A stretch of DNA of 64,000 nucleotides, from contig NZ_JABEKT010000002.1 of the NCBI RefSeq assembly GCF_013283195.1, positions 62,001 to 126,000 of the forward strand, written 5' to 3'. The number at the start of each line of letters is the position of its first letter. The first letter of the stretch is position 1. The notes beneath the pieces were generated by a model, which saw only the letters and a program-made list of their open reading frames with translations, had not been told where the DNA came from and did not search any database. Source of the DNA: Ensifer adhaerens. GTDB lineage: Bacteria; Pseudomonadota; Alphaproteobacteria; Rhizobiales; Rhizobiaceae. This document shows positions 52,001 through 60,494 of the stretch, one piece after another. Made by a program: the position numbers and the translations under genes.

Positions 52001-55000
52001 CAGCCGCCGAGCGTCAGGCGCGCCTTGATTATCTCAATTCAACTGGCAGCTGGGCGAACACGGAGACAGGCCTCAACAAGGTCGATTTCTGGATCGGGGG
52101 TCTTGCCGAAGCGCTGATGCCGTTCGGCGGCATGCTCGGCTCCACCTTCACCTACGTTTTCGAGCTGCAAATCCAGAACCTGCAGAACGGCGACCGTTTC
52201 TACTACCTGAGCCGCACACAGGGTCAGAACCTGCTGAACGAACTGGAAAGCGACAGCTTCGCCGACCTGATCCGCCGCAACACCGACACCGAAGAAACCG
52301 GCCTGCATATCAACGGGGCCGCGTTCCAGACAGCCGACTACATCATCGCGATGGACCAGTCCAAGCAGTACAACCAGGGGATCGGCAGTGCCGACCCGAC
52401 CGGCGAAGCCGACGTCATCTCTGCTATCACGGGCACAACCTCGCTCGTCGTGCGTGCGGCCAACTATCTCCGGTTTACCGGTGACCAGCACGTGGTCCTC
52501 GGCGGGACCAATGCCGGCGAAACACTGATCGGCGGCTCCGGCGACGACACCATCTGGGGCGAAGGCGGCGACGACCGTATCGAGGGCGGCTTCGGCGTCG
52601 ATCACCTGCATGGCGGCGATGGCGATGACATCATCACCGACAGCGGGACCGATATCGGCGCGGCCGACGTGATCAAGGGCGAGGGCGGCGACGACATCAT
52701 CAATGGCGGCATGGGCCTAGACCTCGTCTTCGGCGGCGACGGCAACGACGTTCTGGCCGGTGGCGAAGACCAGAAGACGCTGTCGGGCGGTGAAGGCAAC
52801 GATTTCATCCGGGCGCCCACCGGCGGTGGGGTCATCCTCGGCAACGAGGGCGACGACTGGATGGAAGCCCAGGGCAACATGACGACGCTCACCGGCGACA
52901 ACTCCGAACTGTTCTTCAATTCGCGCATCATCGGCCACGACGTGATGATCGCCGGCGAAAACGACACCGACTTCGACGGTGAATCCGGCGACGACATCAT
53001 GGTGCAGGGCATCGGCATCAACCGCTCGAACGGCATGGCCGGCTTCGACTGGACGTCGTTCCAGAACAACGACTATGGCGCCGATGCCAACATGAACATC
53101 AGCATCTTCGTCAATCAGCAAAACAACATCGTCCGGGACCGCTACGACCTGGTCGAAGGCCTGTCGGGCTGGGATCACAACGACCGGCTCACCGGCCGCG
53201 ACGTGGTGATCGGTGGTTATGATCCGAACGGCAATGCGGCACAGGTCGAGCCCGATGCGCCGATCGAAAGCTTCTCCAACGCGCTTCTCGAGAAGAACGT
53301 CGACCGGATTGCCGGCCTGCGCGACCTCGTCGCTCACCTGCAACGCTTCGAGATCTACAATCCGCACAACCTCGATGCCAACGGCAACCCGATCAATCCG
53401 GCAGGCGAGATGCTGCTTGGCGTCATGGATACATCCGACGGCTCTGATATCATCCTGGGTGGCGGCGGTTCCGACATCATCCGCGGCATGGGCGGCAACG
53501 ACATCATCGACGGCGACAAGTGGTTGAACGTGCGCATCCTGGTATCGCCGGATCTGTCCCGCGGCCAGATCTGGACACCGTTTAGCATCGACTCGATCGC
53601 CGACATCCAGGCGCGGCTGTTCTCCGGCGAGATCAAGCCGAAGCAGTTGCAGGTGGTCCGGGAAATTCTCGACGGCGGCAATGAAGGCGATGTCGACACC
53701 GCCGTCTACTACGACGATTTCGCGAATTACGAGATCACGTACAACGACGACGGCAGCGTCACCGTCTCGCATATCAACCCAACGGTCGGCATCATCGACC
53801 CCGAAACCGGCAGGAACCTCGAAGCCGAGGGCACGGACCGGCTCTTCAACATCGAACGCATCCAGTTCGCCGACCGGGTCCTCGACCTTCGTTTGCCGAC
53901 CGTGGACCTGCATGCCTTCGAAACCCAGAACTATCGCGATCAGTTCGCAACGGCCAGCTACGCCAATTCCAACGGATCCATCCCCTGGACCACCGGTTGG
54001 ACCGAAGCGAACGACCGGGCAGGCAATGAGGCAACCACGGGCGAGATCCGCATCAGTGCCGGCCAATTGGAATTCCGGCAGGATACAGGGGTCGGCTCTA
54101 CACCCGCCGGCGCATCGATCACTCGCAGCGTCGACCTGTCGACCGTTGGCAACGGCACCGCGACGCTGAGCTTCAGCTATCAGGAGGCCAACCTCGACAA
54201 CGGCGAAACGCTGCAGGTGCAGTATTCGACTGACGGCCAGAACTTCACCACGCTGCAGACGCTCAACAGCACCTCCAACAACGGCACGGCGAGCCTGACA
54301 CTGACGGGGCCGTTCACCGCCACCGCCGCAATCCGTTTCCTCTTCAGCGGCGTCGACGCCGGCAACGAAACCGTGCGTATCGACAATGTCAACGTCCAGT
54401 TCACCCGCCCGATCGACGATGGATCGACGGGCTGGACCAGCACCTTCGTCGAGGATCAGGCCGCAGTCGGCATCTCGAGCCTCGCCGGAATTGCGAGCAA
54501 CGAGCAGATCGTCTCCGCAAGGGTCGTCCTGACCAACGCTGCCGCCGGAGACGTCCTGACGGCCACGACCGGCAATGGCCGCCCGGCCGGCATCTCGGTC
54601 CAGCAGACAGCCGCCAATGGCCAGATCGTCCTGCAGTTTTCGGGTACGGGAACGGCTGCGGATTTCCAGAGAGCGCTTGATGCCGTCCGCTTCGAAAACA
54701 CCTCTGATAACCCCAACACGACGCCCCGTTCCATCGCGGTGACGGTCAATGACGGTATTCGCAACAGCGCGGTCGCAACCGCCACTGTCAATGTCACCGC
54801 GGTTCAGGATCCGACGGTCGCCAACGATGACAGCATCGTCACGAACGTGGCGCGTGGCACGGCGATCATCATTCCGGAATGGGCATTCCTCTATAACGAC
54901 ACCGATCCGGACAGCGCGCTGGACGTGACGGCCGTATCCGCTGCCAACGGGCTGACGGGTGTCAGCCTCACCACCAATCCCGGCTCGGTAACGCTCACCG

Positions 55001-56298
55001 ATCCGACCAACGGCACGGCCGGCGGACTGTTCACCTACACGGCGACAGGGAGCAACGCGGACAACGCCAATGTCGCGCTCACCTACGACACGGCGGGACC
55101 GATCACCGGCGGCAACGGCAGCCAGATCCTGGTGGGCAGCGACGCGGCCAACTCCTTCAACGCCGGTGCCGGCAATGACGTCATCCTCGCTGGCGGCGGC
55201 GACGACGTCATCGACCAAACGAGCAACGAAGGCCGTGACATCGTCGATGGCGGAACCGGCAGTGACACCTACCGCCTGTCGGGCGTCCAGGGGGCAGAGC
55301 AGTTCCGCATCTATGCGGTCACCAACGGCCAGAATGGTGGACTTGCGGCAAGTCTCAACACCGCGTTCCTCGCCTCGACAGAAATCGTCATCACCCGCAC
55401 AGTGGCGGGCGTCGAGACCGTTGTGGCCGAACTCGACAACATCGAGGAAATCGTCATCGGCAATCTGAACGTGACCGCCAACAACGGCAATGGCACGCCG
55501 GACGGCGGCGCCAGCGGCACGGATACCATCCAGGTCATCGGCAATTTCGACAGCACCAGCCTCAACTACTCGACCATTACCATTGAAGGCTCGAGCGGCG
55601 ATGACATCGTCGACATTTCCAGCCTCACCTCGGCACATCGCATCGTCTTCCGCTCGAACGGTGGGCGGGACACCATCGTCGGCACGCTTCGTCCGCAGGA
55701 TGTCGTCGAGATCCCGGCAGGTGCCGATCCTGCAAGCTATCTGGCGACCGACAACGGCAATGGCACGACGACGCTTGCGAGCGGCCAGCACACCATCACC
55801 TTCCACGGTGCTGCGCCGACCCTGGTTCCTGTCAACGACGATGACGATGACGCCGGCTCCGACCCGGACGACAATGATGATGATGGGGACGACGACACCT
55901 GCGGCTTTGGCGATGGCAGTGGGTCTGGCGATGGGGACGGTGGCGAGACGCCGTTGCCGGTTGCGGCGCGCACGCTGATCGGCACGTCTGCGGCGGATGT
56001 TCTGCTCGGTGGTGCTGTTGCCGACGTGCTTCTGGGCGGCGGCGGCAGCGACATCCTGTCGGGGGATGCCGGCAGCGACGTGCTGCGCGGCGAGGACGGC
56101 GCGCTCGACCGCAACACCGGACAACCCTTCTATCTCGCAACCGTCGAGATCACCGAACCGCTCGACAAGCTCGGCGGCCGCAAGCTCATGCCCGGAATGC
56201 CCGTCGAAGTGTTCGTCCAGACCGATGAGAGAACCGCGATCTCCTACCTCACAAAACCATTCTCCGACCAGATGCTCAGAGCCTTCCGCGAGGAATGA
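49039..56298 (+). CDS. giant heme peroxidase-RTX protein with Ala-rich coiled coil and C-terminal HlyD-like end
   Basis: The 2419-residue protein starts at ATG 49039 after GAGGGGAAA. An N-terminal segment is interrupted by an Ala-rich, coiled-coil-like insert (about residues 152-414). Next comes an animal-type heme peroxidase domain (about 415-1150) with F-G-Q-F-F-D-H-G-L-D, W-I-D-L-N-Q-V-Y, T-H-S-I-F-H-S-E-H-N and V-Y-R-F-G-H-S-M-L. RTX repeats (G-G-x-G-x-D) occur near 52503-52870, 53427-53520, 55101-55290 and 55975-56100, separated by beta-sandwich or cadherin-like domains and an Asp-rich linker (about 55836-55950). Such proteins are exported by type I secretion and act as extracellular adhesins or peroxidases. 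The last 65 residues match a HlyD adaptor, and no secretion genes are nearby, so export is doubtful. Confidence 0.9.
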   Translation: MVQLNRNDLDFILKQIKIAEAHTAAIEGGADPRTALEQLVSSPLLPYGLRTVDGSYNNFQPNMTHFGSSDQVMARLLTPNYAAAETNIRNGLPTSYADLSGSVYDSQPRMISNIVADQSLNNPAAISGALASVGITGSQALQIIGEVMQLQAVARAAHAAVADAAADADAAVAAANVIVASAQTAQAIAQSAFDTAAAGQAVAAQGLGAANATLASAVAARDGHASVVTAAQSAVAAALVASQSAAAAAAAAEASKNIAFANLGLAQQAEANALAAFQNDPSPANAAAYAAAVDAREEAQIIHAQAVEDHEDAVAVLGSAQSAHAATISVLQDAIAEQQVLSNAVNVAQAEAADAATALANADASLSAATNDLAQANDALADAIEARDAIPTDGAATAAAVAAAAAADAAVIAEVTSHGVTMDGDNVFIKNIAADLGDTASFNGFMTIFGQFFDHGLDLTAKGGSGNVIIPLQPDDPLYVPGSQTNFMVLTRATNDAVHAGPDGQVGTSDDIRDHRNETTPWIDLNQVYTSNPSHQVFLREYVMVGGKPMATGQMLEGANGGPPTWADIKAQARELLGIELSDLNVHSVPLLVTDLYGEFVRGANGLPLMVTATGPVEGNLAAPLNALTSLSAGRAFLNDIAHNAVPSAPIDHDRNPATAPVAVLPDADNVTGNPITPNQFGFNLTYDDELLNAHFIVGDGRGNENIALTATHSIFHSEHNRQVDAIKATVLAEGDLALLNEWLLVDVTSLPTDLSGLIWDGERLFQAARFSTEMVYQHLVFEEFVRAVAPQIDPFVFSHSVEIDAVIYEEFAQVVYRFGHSMLAENVEMLKLSNNAATPEEVGLIDAFLNPVIFNSAGVDAHAASGAILRGMTRQVGNEIDEFMTSALRNNLVGLPLDLAALNMARARETGVPSLNEARRQIYEQTNDTYLKPYTSWADFAQHIKNPLSVVNFIAAYGTHDAIIGATTAEAKRDAAWDLVFGVAGETAAERQARLDYLNSTGSWANTETGLNKVDFWIGGLAEALMPFGGMLGSTFTYVFELQIQNLQNGDRFYYLSRTQGQNLLNELESDSFADLIRRNTDTEETGLHINGAAFQTADYIIAMDQSKQYNQGIGSADPTGEADVISAITGTTSLVVRAANYLRFTGDQHVVLGGTNAGETLIGGSGDDTIWGEGGDDRIEGGFGVDHLHGGDGDDIITDSGTDIGAADVIKGEGGDDIINGGMGLDLVFGGDGNDVLAGGEDQKTLSGGEGNDFIRAPTGGGVILGNEGDDWMEAQGNMTTLTGDNSELFFNSRIIGHDVMIAGENDTDFDGESGDDIMVQGIGINRSNGMAGFDWTSFQNNDYGADANMNISIFVNQQNNIVRDRYDLVEGLSGWDHNDRLTGRDVVIGGYDPNGNAAQVEPDAPIESFSNALLEKNVDRIAGLRDLVAHLQRFEIYNPHNLDANGNPINPAGEMLLGVMDTSDGSDIILGGGGSDIIRGMGGNDIIDGDKWLNVRILVSPDLSRGQIWTPFSIDSIADIQARLFSGEIKPKQLQVVREILDGGNEGDVDTAVYYDDFANYEITYNDDGSVTVSHINPTVGIIDPETGRNLEAEGTDRLFNIERIQFADRVLDLRLPTVDLHAFETQNYRDQFATASYANSNGSIPWTTGWTEANDRAGNEATTGEIRISAGQLEFRQDTGVGSTPAGASITRSVDLSTVGNGTATLSFSYQEANLDNGETLQVQYSTDGQNFTTLQTLNSTSNNGTASLTLTGPFTATAAIRFLFSGVDAGNETVRIDNVNVQFTRPIDDGSTGWTSTFVEDQAAVGISSLAGIASNEQIVSARVVLTNAAAGDVLTATTGNGRPAGISVQQTAANGQIVLQFSGTGTAADFQRALDAVRFENTSDNPNTTPRSIAVTVNDGIRNSAVATATVNVTAVQDPTVANDDSIVTNVARGTAIIIPEWAFLYNDTDPDSALDVTAVSAANGLTGVSLTTNPGSVTLTDPTNGTAGGLFTYTATGSNADNANVALTYDTAGPITGGNGSQILVGSDAANSFNAGAGNDVILAGGGDDVIDQTSNEGRDIVDGGTGSDTYRLSGVQGAEQFRIYAVTNGQNGGLAASLNTAFLASTEIVITRTVAGVETVVAELDNIEEIVIGNLNVTANNGNGTPDGGASGTDTIQVIGNFDSTSLNYSTITIEGSSGDDIVDISSLTSAHRIVFRSNGGRDTIVGTLRPQDVVEIPAGADPASYLATDNGNGTTTLASGQHTITFHGAAPTLVPVNDDDDDAGSDPDDNDDDGDDDTCGFGDGSGSGDGDGGETPLPVAARTLIGTSAADVLLGGAVADVLLGGGGSDILSGDAGSDVLRGEDGALDRNTGQPFYLATVEITEPLDKLGGRKLMPGMPVEVFVQTDERTAISYLTKPFSDQMLRAFREE
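56101..56298 (+). pseudogene. HlyD/PrsE-like adaptor C-terminal remnant fused to RTX gene
   Basis: From residue 2355 the protein leaves the RTX pattern and reads D-R-N-T-G-Q-P-F-Y-L-A-T-V-E-I, then L-M-P-G-M-P-V-E-V-F-V-Q-T (from 56188) and T-K-P-F-S-D-Q-M-L-R-A-F-R-E-E. This is the characteristic C-terminus of type I secretion membrane-fusion proteins, where P-G-M-P-V-E-V closes the beta-barrel. RTX substrate genes are often followed by the ABC (PrsD-like) and HlyD-like (PrsE-like) genes. The simplest reading is a deletion that joined the RTX gene in frame to the end of the adaptor gene. Confidence 0.75.
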
Positions 56299-56332
56299 CG
56301 GGAGATGATGAAGCGCCGGCGACGCCATCGGC

Positions 56333-57226
56333 TCAAGGATTAGCGGGATGAAGCCTGGATCGAAGGCCGGCGAATTCGGCGACGGTAAAATCGATCAGTT
56401 TCCTGATTCGGGCGATATTGCGCACTTCGCTGTGGACGCCGAGTTTGAGTGGCAGGGTCGGCGCCGATGTCCCCGTAACCAAGGCCCTTAGTCCGGGTCG
56501 ACCGGCGGCTAGGAAAAAGGGAAGCGTGGCGGCAGCCAACCCGGCCTCCACGACGCTCAGCTGCGAGCGTATCGAATTTGTCCGCATGATCACCCGCGCG
56601 TCCGGAAGCAGTTCCCGCAGCCAGGCGGAAAGGGACACGCGCACCGGCGCTTCATCCAGTTCGACGACGGAATGTGTGCCGCTGCTGTCAGCCGAAGGCT
56701 GTCCGAAACGATCGACATAGCCATCGGCTGCAAACAGCCCATAGCGGATATCCGCTACCTTGCGCTCGACGATATCGTTCTGGTCGAAGCTGCCGAACCG
56801 AAACGCGATGTCGGCATCCCGCCTGGACAGGTTGAAGCGCCTGCTGTCGTTGAGGAGATTGATCGTGATGCCCGGATGACGGGCCGCAAATCTCGCCAGC
56901 ATGGGCGCAATGACATAGTCACCCAACCAGTCGAGACTGGTGACGGTAATGGCTCCCTGCAGATCGTCTTCCTGGGCGGCAAGACGACGCTCCACCGCAA
57001 GAGCACCCGCCTCCATTTCGTCCAGCGCAGACAGAATGGAACGGCATCCCGCCGTCGGCATCAATCCATTCGGCTGCCGCTCGAAGAGCTTTTGCCCGCA
57101 TTTTCCCTCGAACGCGTCCAGGCGTCGGCTGAGTGTCGGCTGGCTCGAGCCAAGGCCGCGCGCCGCGGCACTTAAGGAACCGTAGCGCGCAAGGACTTGA
57201 ACAAGATGCAGTTCTTCCCAGTCCAT
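56333..57226 (-). CDS. LysR-family transcriptional regulator
   Basis: The 297-residue protein begins M-D-W-E-E-L-H-L-V-Q-V-L-A-R-Y-G-S-L-S with the LysR winged helix (S-A-A-A-R-G-L-G-S-S-Q-P-T-L-S-R-R-L). The ligand-binding domain has the N-I-V-type interface (D-I-A-F-R-F-G). The start at 57226 fits family length; upstream in-frame codons to 57295 lack homology. It lies downstream of an SDR on the same strand (69-base gap) and may regulate it. The 3' end is 34 bases from the RTX gene stop, converging. Confidence 0.93.
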   Translation of the reverse strand: MDWEELHLVQVLARYGSLSAAARGLGSSQPTLSRRLDAFEGKCGQKLFERQPNGLMPTAGCRSILSALDEMEAGALAVERRLAAQEDDLQGAITVTSLDWLGDYVIAPMLARFAARHPGITINLLNDSRRFNLSRRDADIAFRFGSFDQNDIVERKVADIRYGLFAADGYVDRFGQPSADSSGTHSVVELDEAPVRVSLSAWLRELLPDARVIMRTNSIRSQLSVVEAGLAAATLPFFLAAGRPGLRALVTGTSAPTLPLKLGVHSEVRNIARIRKLIDFTVAEFAGLRSRLHPANP

Positions 57227-57295
57227 AGGATCACCTCTGTCCAGATCGACAGCGGCATAGAACGCCATCCACAGCCCGATGCAAGTGCAGAACAA

Positions 57296-58111
57296 TCAAT
57301 CCGCACCCTTGCCGAGCGGCTCACCCCGTCGGTAGTTCACAGAAAGCTTGGTGCCGGCGCTCATGCCACCGTCGATGGGAAGCACCGCCCCGGTGATGTA
57401 GCTTGCCTGCTCGCAGCAGAGCCAAAGCACGGCCGCGGCAACCTCCTCGACCGTTCCGAGCCGGCGCATCGGCGTCGAAAGGGCGGCTTGCTCCTGAGCC
57501 TTCGCACCGGCGGCTTCCAGATGATGGGTCAGGATCGGGCCAGGGGCGACGACGTTTATGCGGATGCCCTGATCGGCATAGTCGAGCGCCGCAGCTTTCG
57601 TAAGACCGATAATGCCGGCCTTTCCCGCGACATAGGCTGAAAGACCGGATGTCCCGTTCACGCCGGCGACCGAAGCCATGTTGACGATCGCGCCGCCGCC
57701 GTTGCGCACCATGGCCCTGATCTGGTGGCGCATGCCAATGAAGGTGCCACGAATGTTGGTTCGCAGGCCGCGATCGAAGGCCTCGACATCGAGATCGGCA
57801 AGCGGCGCTGGCATGCCGCCATCGGTCGCATTGTTGAAGGCAGCGTGCAGGTGTCCATAGCGCTGCAGGACGATGTCCAACGCGCGTGCCATCGCGCTCT
57901 CGTCACCGACATCCGCCTCTATCGCCAGCGCCTCCCCACCCTGCCAGCGGATCGAAAGGGCGACGTCATCGATCGCCTGTTTCGAGCGGGCGAGAAGCAC
58001 GACCGCCGCACCTTCCGCCGCAAATGCCCTGGCAGTGGCGGCGCCAATGCCCCTGCTTGCGCCGGCAACCAGCGCGACCTTCCCGGAATATCTCTGCCCC
58101 ACTGCATTCAT
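57296..58111 (-). CDS. short-chain dehydrogenase/reductase
   Basis: A 271-residue classical SDR with A-G-A-S-R-G-I-G, followed by A-R-S-K in the cofactor region, N-N-A-T in place of N-N-A-G, the catalytic M-A-S-V-A-G Ser, Y-V-A-G-K and V-A-P-G-P-I-L-T. The C-terminus ends in D-G-G-M-S-A-G-T-K. It probably oxidises or reduces a hydroxy compound with NADP(H). A LysR gene follows. Substrate unknown. Confidence 0.92.
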   Translation of the reverse strand: MNAVGQRYSGKVALVAGASRGIGAATARAFAAEGAAVVLLARSKQAIDDVALSIRWQGGEALAIEADVGDESAMARALDIVLQRYGHLHAAFNNATDGGMPAPLADLDVEAFDRGLRTNIRGTFIGMRHQIRAMVRNGGGAIVNMASVAGVNGTSGLSAYVAGKAGIIGLTKAAALDYADQGIRINVVAPGPILTHHLEAAGAKAQEQAALSTPMRRLGTVEEVAAAVLWLCCEQASYITGAVLPIDGGMSAGTKLSVNYRRGEPLGKGAD

Positions 58112-58277
58112 CGACCGACCTCCGCTCTGAAACTGCTGTTGTGTCTAGCTTGCAGCGGCGATTGCGTCCTCCTGCAGCGGCGTATGCCTCCCATACGCAA
58201 TGAGGCAGTCGACCCCGTCGTCGCCCATCGATACGGGCGCCTCGCCTCGCGCCACTCACATCCACCCAAGCATCCGC

Positions 58278-59273
58278 CTAGAGATTGGCCCTGAAGAAGG
58301 CGACCGCAGCAGCGTTCAGACGCGCATGAAATGCGGCGCGATCGAAGCCCGGCGGATCGGTGCAGATCTCGTGCAGCTCCGCGCGTTGGCTCCGAGTGCA
58401 CGGCGCGAGGAAGGAGTAGTGTCCCGCACCGGGCTCGACATGGGAAACGGGCCTGACCGGCAATCCGTCGCGGACGATGGCGAAGTCCGGCTCCACCGGC
58501 ACGATGTCGTCCAAGGCGGCCGCCCAGAGCGCCACGGGTTTGTGCACGTCGCTGAGGCCGTCGGCTAGAAAGAGGGCCGGGATGGCCGGTGCGGCCACGA
58601 ACGCCGCTTTCAGCCGTGCATCGTGAACGACATCAAGAGGTGCAGCGCCGAAGCTTCTGGCGAGATTGTCCACCCCACCGAATTCGCGACAGACCCATCG
58701 CTGCGGAGCGGCTGCGCATTGTTCGATGAGACCAGAAAGCACCGGCTTTCCACCCATCCCGACCAGCGCCGTGAACCCGCCGATCGAAAACCCGAAAATG
58801 CCGACGCGATCCGGATTGATCGCTCCGCGGTGCGGCCACGCCCGCAGCATATAGTCGATGATCAGCGAGACCTGACGGGGGCGTTCCGTCAGCTGGCTGC
58901 GGCTCGCGTAGTGGCGCATGTCGGCATAGTTGTCGCCGGGATGCGTCAGGGCCACCACGACGAAGCCGGCTTCGGCAAGCGCGAAGGCGGTATCGTGATG
59001 GCCATAGGCGCTGCCGCCCGTGCCGTGCGAGACAACCACCAACGGCAGTCCTTCGCCGGCGACGTGACCGTTGGGGGCGACGATCTGCGCGTAGGCTGCG
59101 AGCGGTTGCAATCGCGGCTCGTCATTCGTCGGATACCAGATCGAAGCCTGTATGGGGCGATCGAGAGGATCCGGGACTTCAACCTCCGCAAAGCCGACGC
59201 TCGCACAGGCCGCAGAGGAGATGAAAAGCGTGAACTGGAAAACAACGATGAGAAACGGTCTGAACGAGATCAT
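58278..59273 (-). CDS. alpha/beta hydrolase (dienelactone hydrolase/PAF-acetylhydrolase-like), probably exported
   Basis: The 331-residue protein starts with a signal peptide (hydrophobic about 5-22, A-A-C-A-S cleavage region). It has an oxyanion-loop H-G-T-G-G-S, nucleophile elbow G-F-S-I-G-G and the late catalytic His in P-G-A-G-H-Y-S-F. These suit a lipase/esterase-like enzyme in the periplasm. The ATG at 59273 is chosen for the signal peptide. It is divergent from a membrane AraC regulator at 59403, its likely controller. Substrate unknown. Confidence 0.88.
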   Translation of the reverse strand: MISFRPFLIVVFQFTLFISSAACASVGFAEVEVPDPLDRPIQASIWYPTNDEPRLQPLAAYAQIVAPNGHVAGEGLPLVVVSHGTGGSAYGHHDTAFALAEAGFVVVALTHPGDNYADMRHYASRSQLTERPRQVSLIIDYMLRAWPHRGAINPDRVGIFGFSIGGFTALVGMGGKPVLSGLIEQCAAAPQRWVCREFGGVDNLARSFGAAPLDVVHDARLKAAFVAAPAIPALFLADGLSDVHKPVALWAAALDDIVPVEPDFAIVRDGLPVRPVSHVEPGAGHYSFLAPCTRSQRAELHEICTDPPGFDRAAFHARLNAAAVAFFRANL

Positions 59274-59402
59274 GGAGCTGGCCCGGTTGAAATGATGCGG
59301 ACCAACCTCGCATAACGTTTTTGCAATTGAGACCAAGATCATGATCCAGGTCGTCTCCGATCGCGATCTGGTCAATAGTGTCGCCCAAACAGGACCGACC
59401 CG

Positions 59403-60464
59403 ATGCTTTTCATTCCGCTGCCGTTTGTCGCGGCCCTTCTGCTGCTCATCCTTTTCGGACAGATGTGCCTTCGTGAGCAGGCTGCGAGCCGGCATTTCCG
59501 GATTCTGGTGCTGCTGCTCTGCCTGCTTGCGATCGTCATCGGCGTGCGTTGGGGCTATGGGATCGAACGCGTCTTGCCGGCCCAGGCCATCCTTGCCTCA
59601 GCCGTCGGCCCATTGGCGTGGGTCTGTTTCGCGGCCTTTGTCACCGAGCAGGACAACAGACTCGCCCATCGTTTTTGGCCCCACCTTTTGCCGTCGTTCC
59701 TGGTCGCGATCCTCACCGTTGCCCGGCCACAGTGGATCGACGTTACCCTCATCGCCATCTTCGCCTGGTATGCGGTGGCGCTCGGACGTCTCGCCTGGGC
59801 CGGAACCGACGCGCTCGATCTGGCGCGTTTCGACGATGCGCCCCTCGTCCATCGGTCGCTGCAGGTCATGGCCACGACGATGCTGCTCGCAGCCATCGCC
59901 GACAGTTTGATCGCGATGGATCTTCGCGTGTTCGACGGCTCACATGCCGCCACGATCGTCACCGCAGCAACGATCCCTCTCGTCATGCTGCTCGGGGCCG
60001 CGGCTGCGATCGCATCGCGAAACCCATCCTCGCCTGCGCCTGAAGCGGTGCAGCCAAGGCTTGCGTCTGACGACGACGCGCATATCGTGGTGCGCCTGAA
60101 GCCGTTATTGCAGACGCAAGGGCTCTACCGGGATCATGATCTCAACCTCAGCCGGCTTGCGCGCAGGGCCGGCATTCCCACCCGCCAGCTGTCGAAAGCC
60201 GTCAACAGCGTTTGCGGCAAGAACCTGTCGCAATATGTCAACGATTTCCGGATCGCGGAGGCCTGCCGGCTCCTGGAAAGCGGCGACATCGCCATTACCA
60301 CGATTGTCTACGACGTCGGCTTTTTGACGAAATCCAACTTCAACCGCGAGTTCAGGCGCGTGACCGGCATGAGCCCCACCGAGTGGCGGGCGAAGCGCAC
60401 GCCTGGCCCCGCTCAAGCGGTCGGGGTCGAGAAGATGGTCAACGTTCCACATCCGACATCATGA
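59403..60464 (+). CDS. membrane-anchored AraC-family regulator
   Basis: The 353-residue protein has six or seven hydrophobic helices in its first 215 residues instead of the usual cupin sensor. A C-terminal AraC helix-turn-helix follows (about 255-345: L-S-R-L-A-R-R-A-G-I-P-T-R-Q-L-S-K-A-V-N and V-G-F-L-T-K-S-N-F-N-R-E-F). Membrane-bound AraC proteins sense membrane or external signals and bind DNA at the membrane. Divergence from a secreted alpha/beta hydrolase suggests regulation of it. It converges on the benE-like gene 30 bases away. Confidence 0.9.
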   Translation: MLFIPLPFVAALLLLILFGQMCLREQAASRHFRILVLLLCLLAIVIGVRWGYGIERVLPAQAILASAVGPLAWVCFAAFVTEQDNRLAHRFWPHLLPSFLVAILTVARPQWIDVTLIAIFAWYAVALGRLAWAGTDALDLARFDDAPLVHRSLQVMATTMLLAAIADSLIAMDLRVFDGSHAATIVTAATIPLVMLLGAAAAIASRNPSSPAPEAVQPRLASDDDAHIVVRLKPLLQTQGLYRDHDLNLSRLARRAGIPTRQLSKAVNSVCGKNLSQYVNDFRIAEACRLLESGDIAITTIVYDVGFLTKSNFNREFRRVTGMSPTEWRAKRTPGPAQAVGVEKMVNVPHPTS

Positions 60465-60494
60465 GGACGGCCGGTACGACATCTGCCACGGATA

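Noticed and set aside
52717-56328. Open minus-strand frame of about 1200 codons opposite the RTX peroxidase gene
   Set aside because: It mirrors the repetitive GC-rich coding strand, has no recognisable domain, and lies wholly antisense to a well-supported gene.
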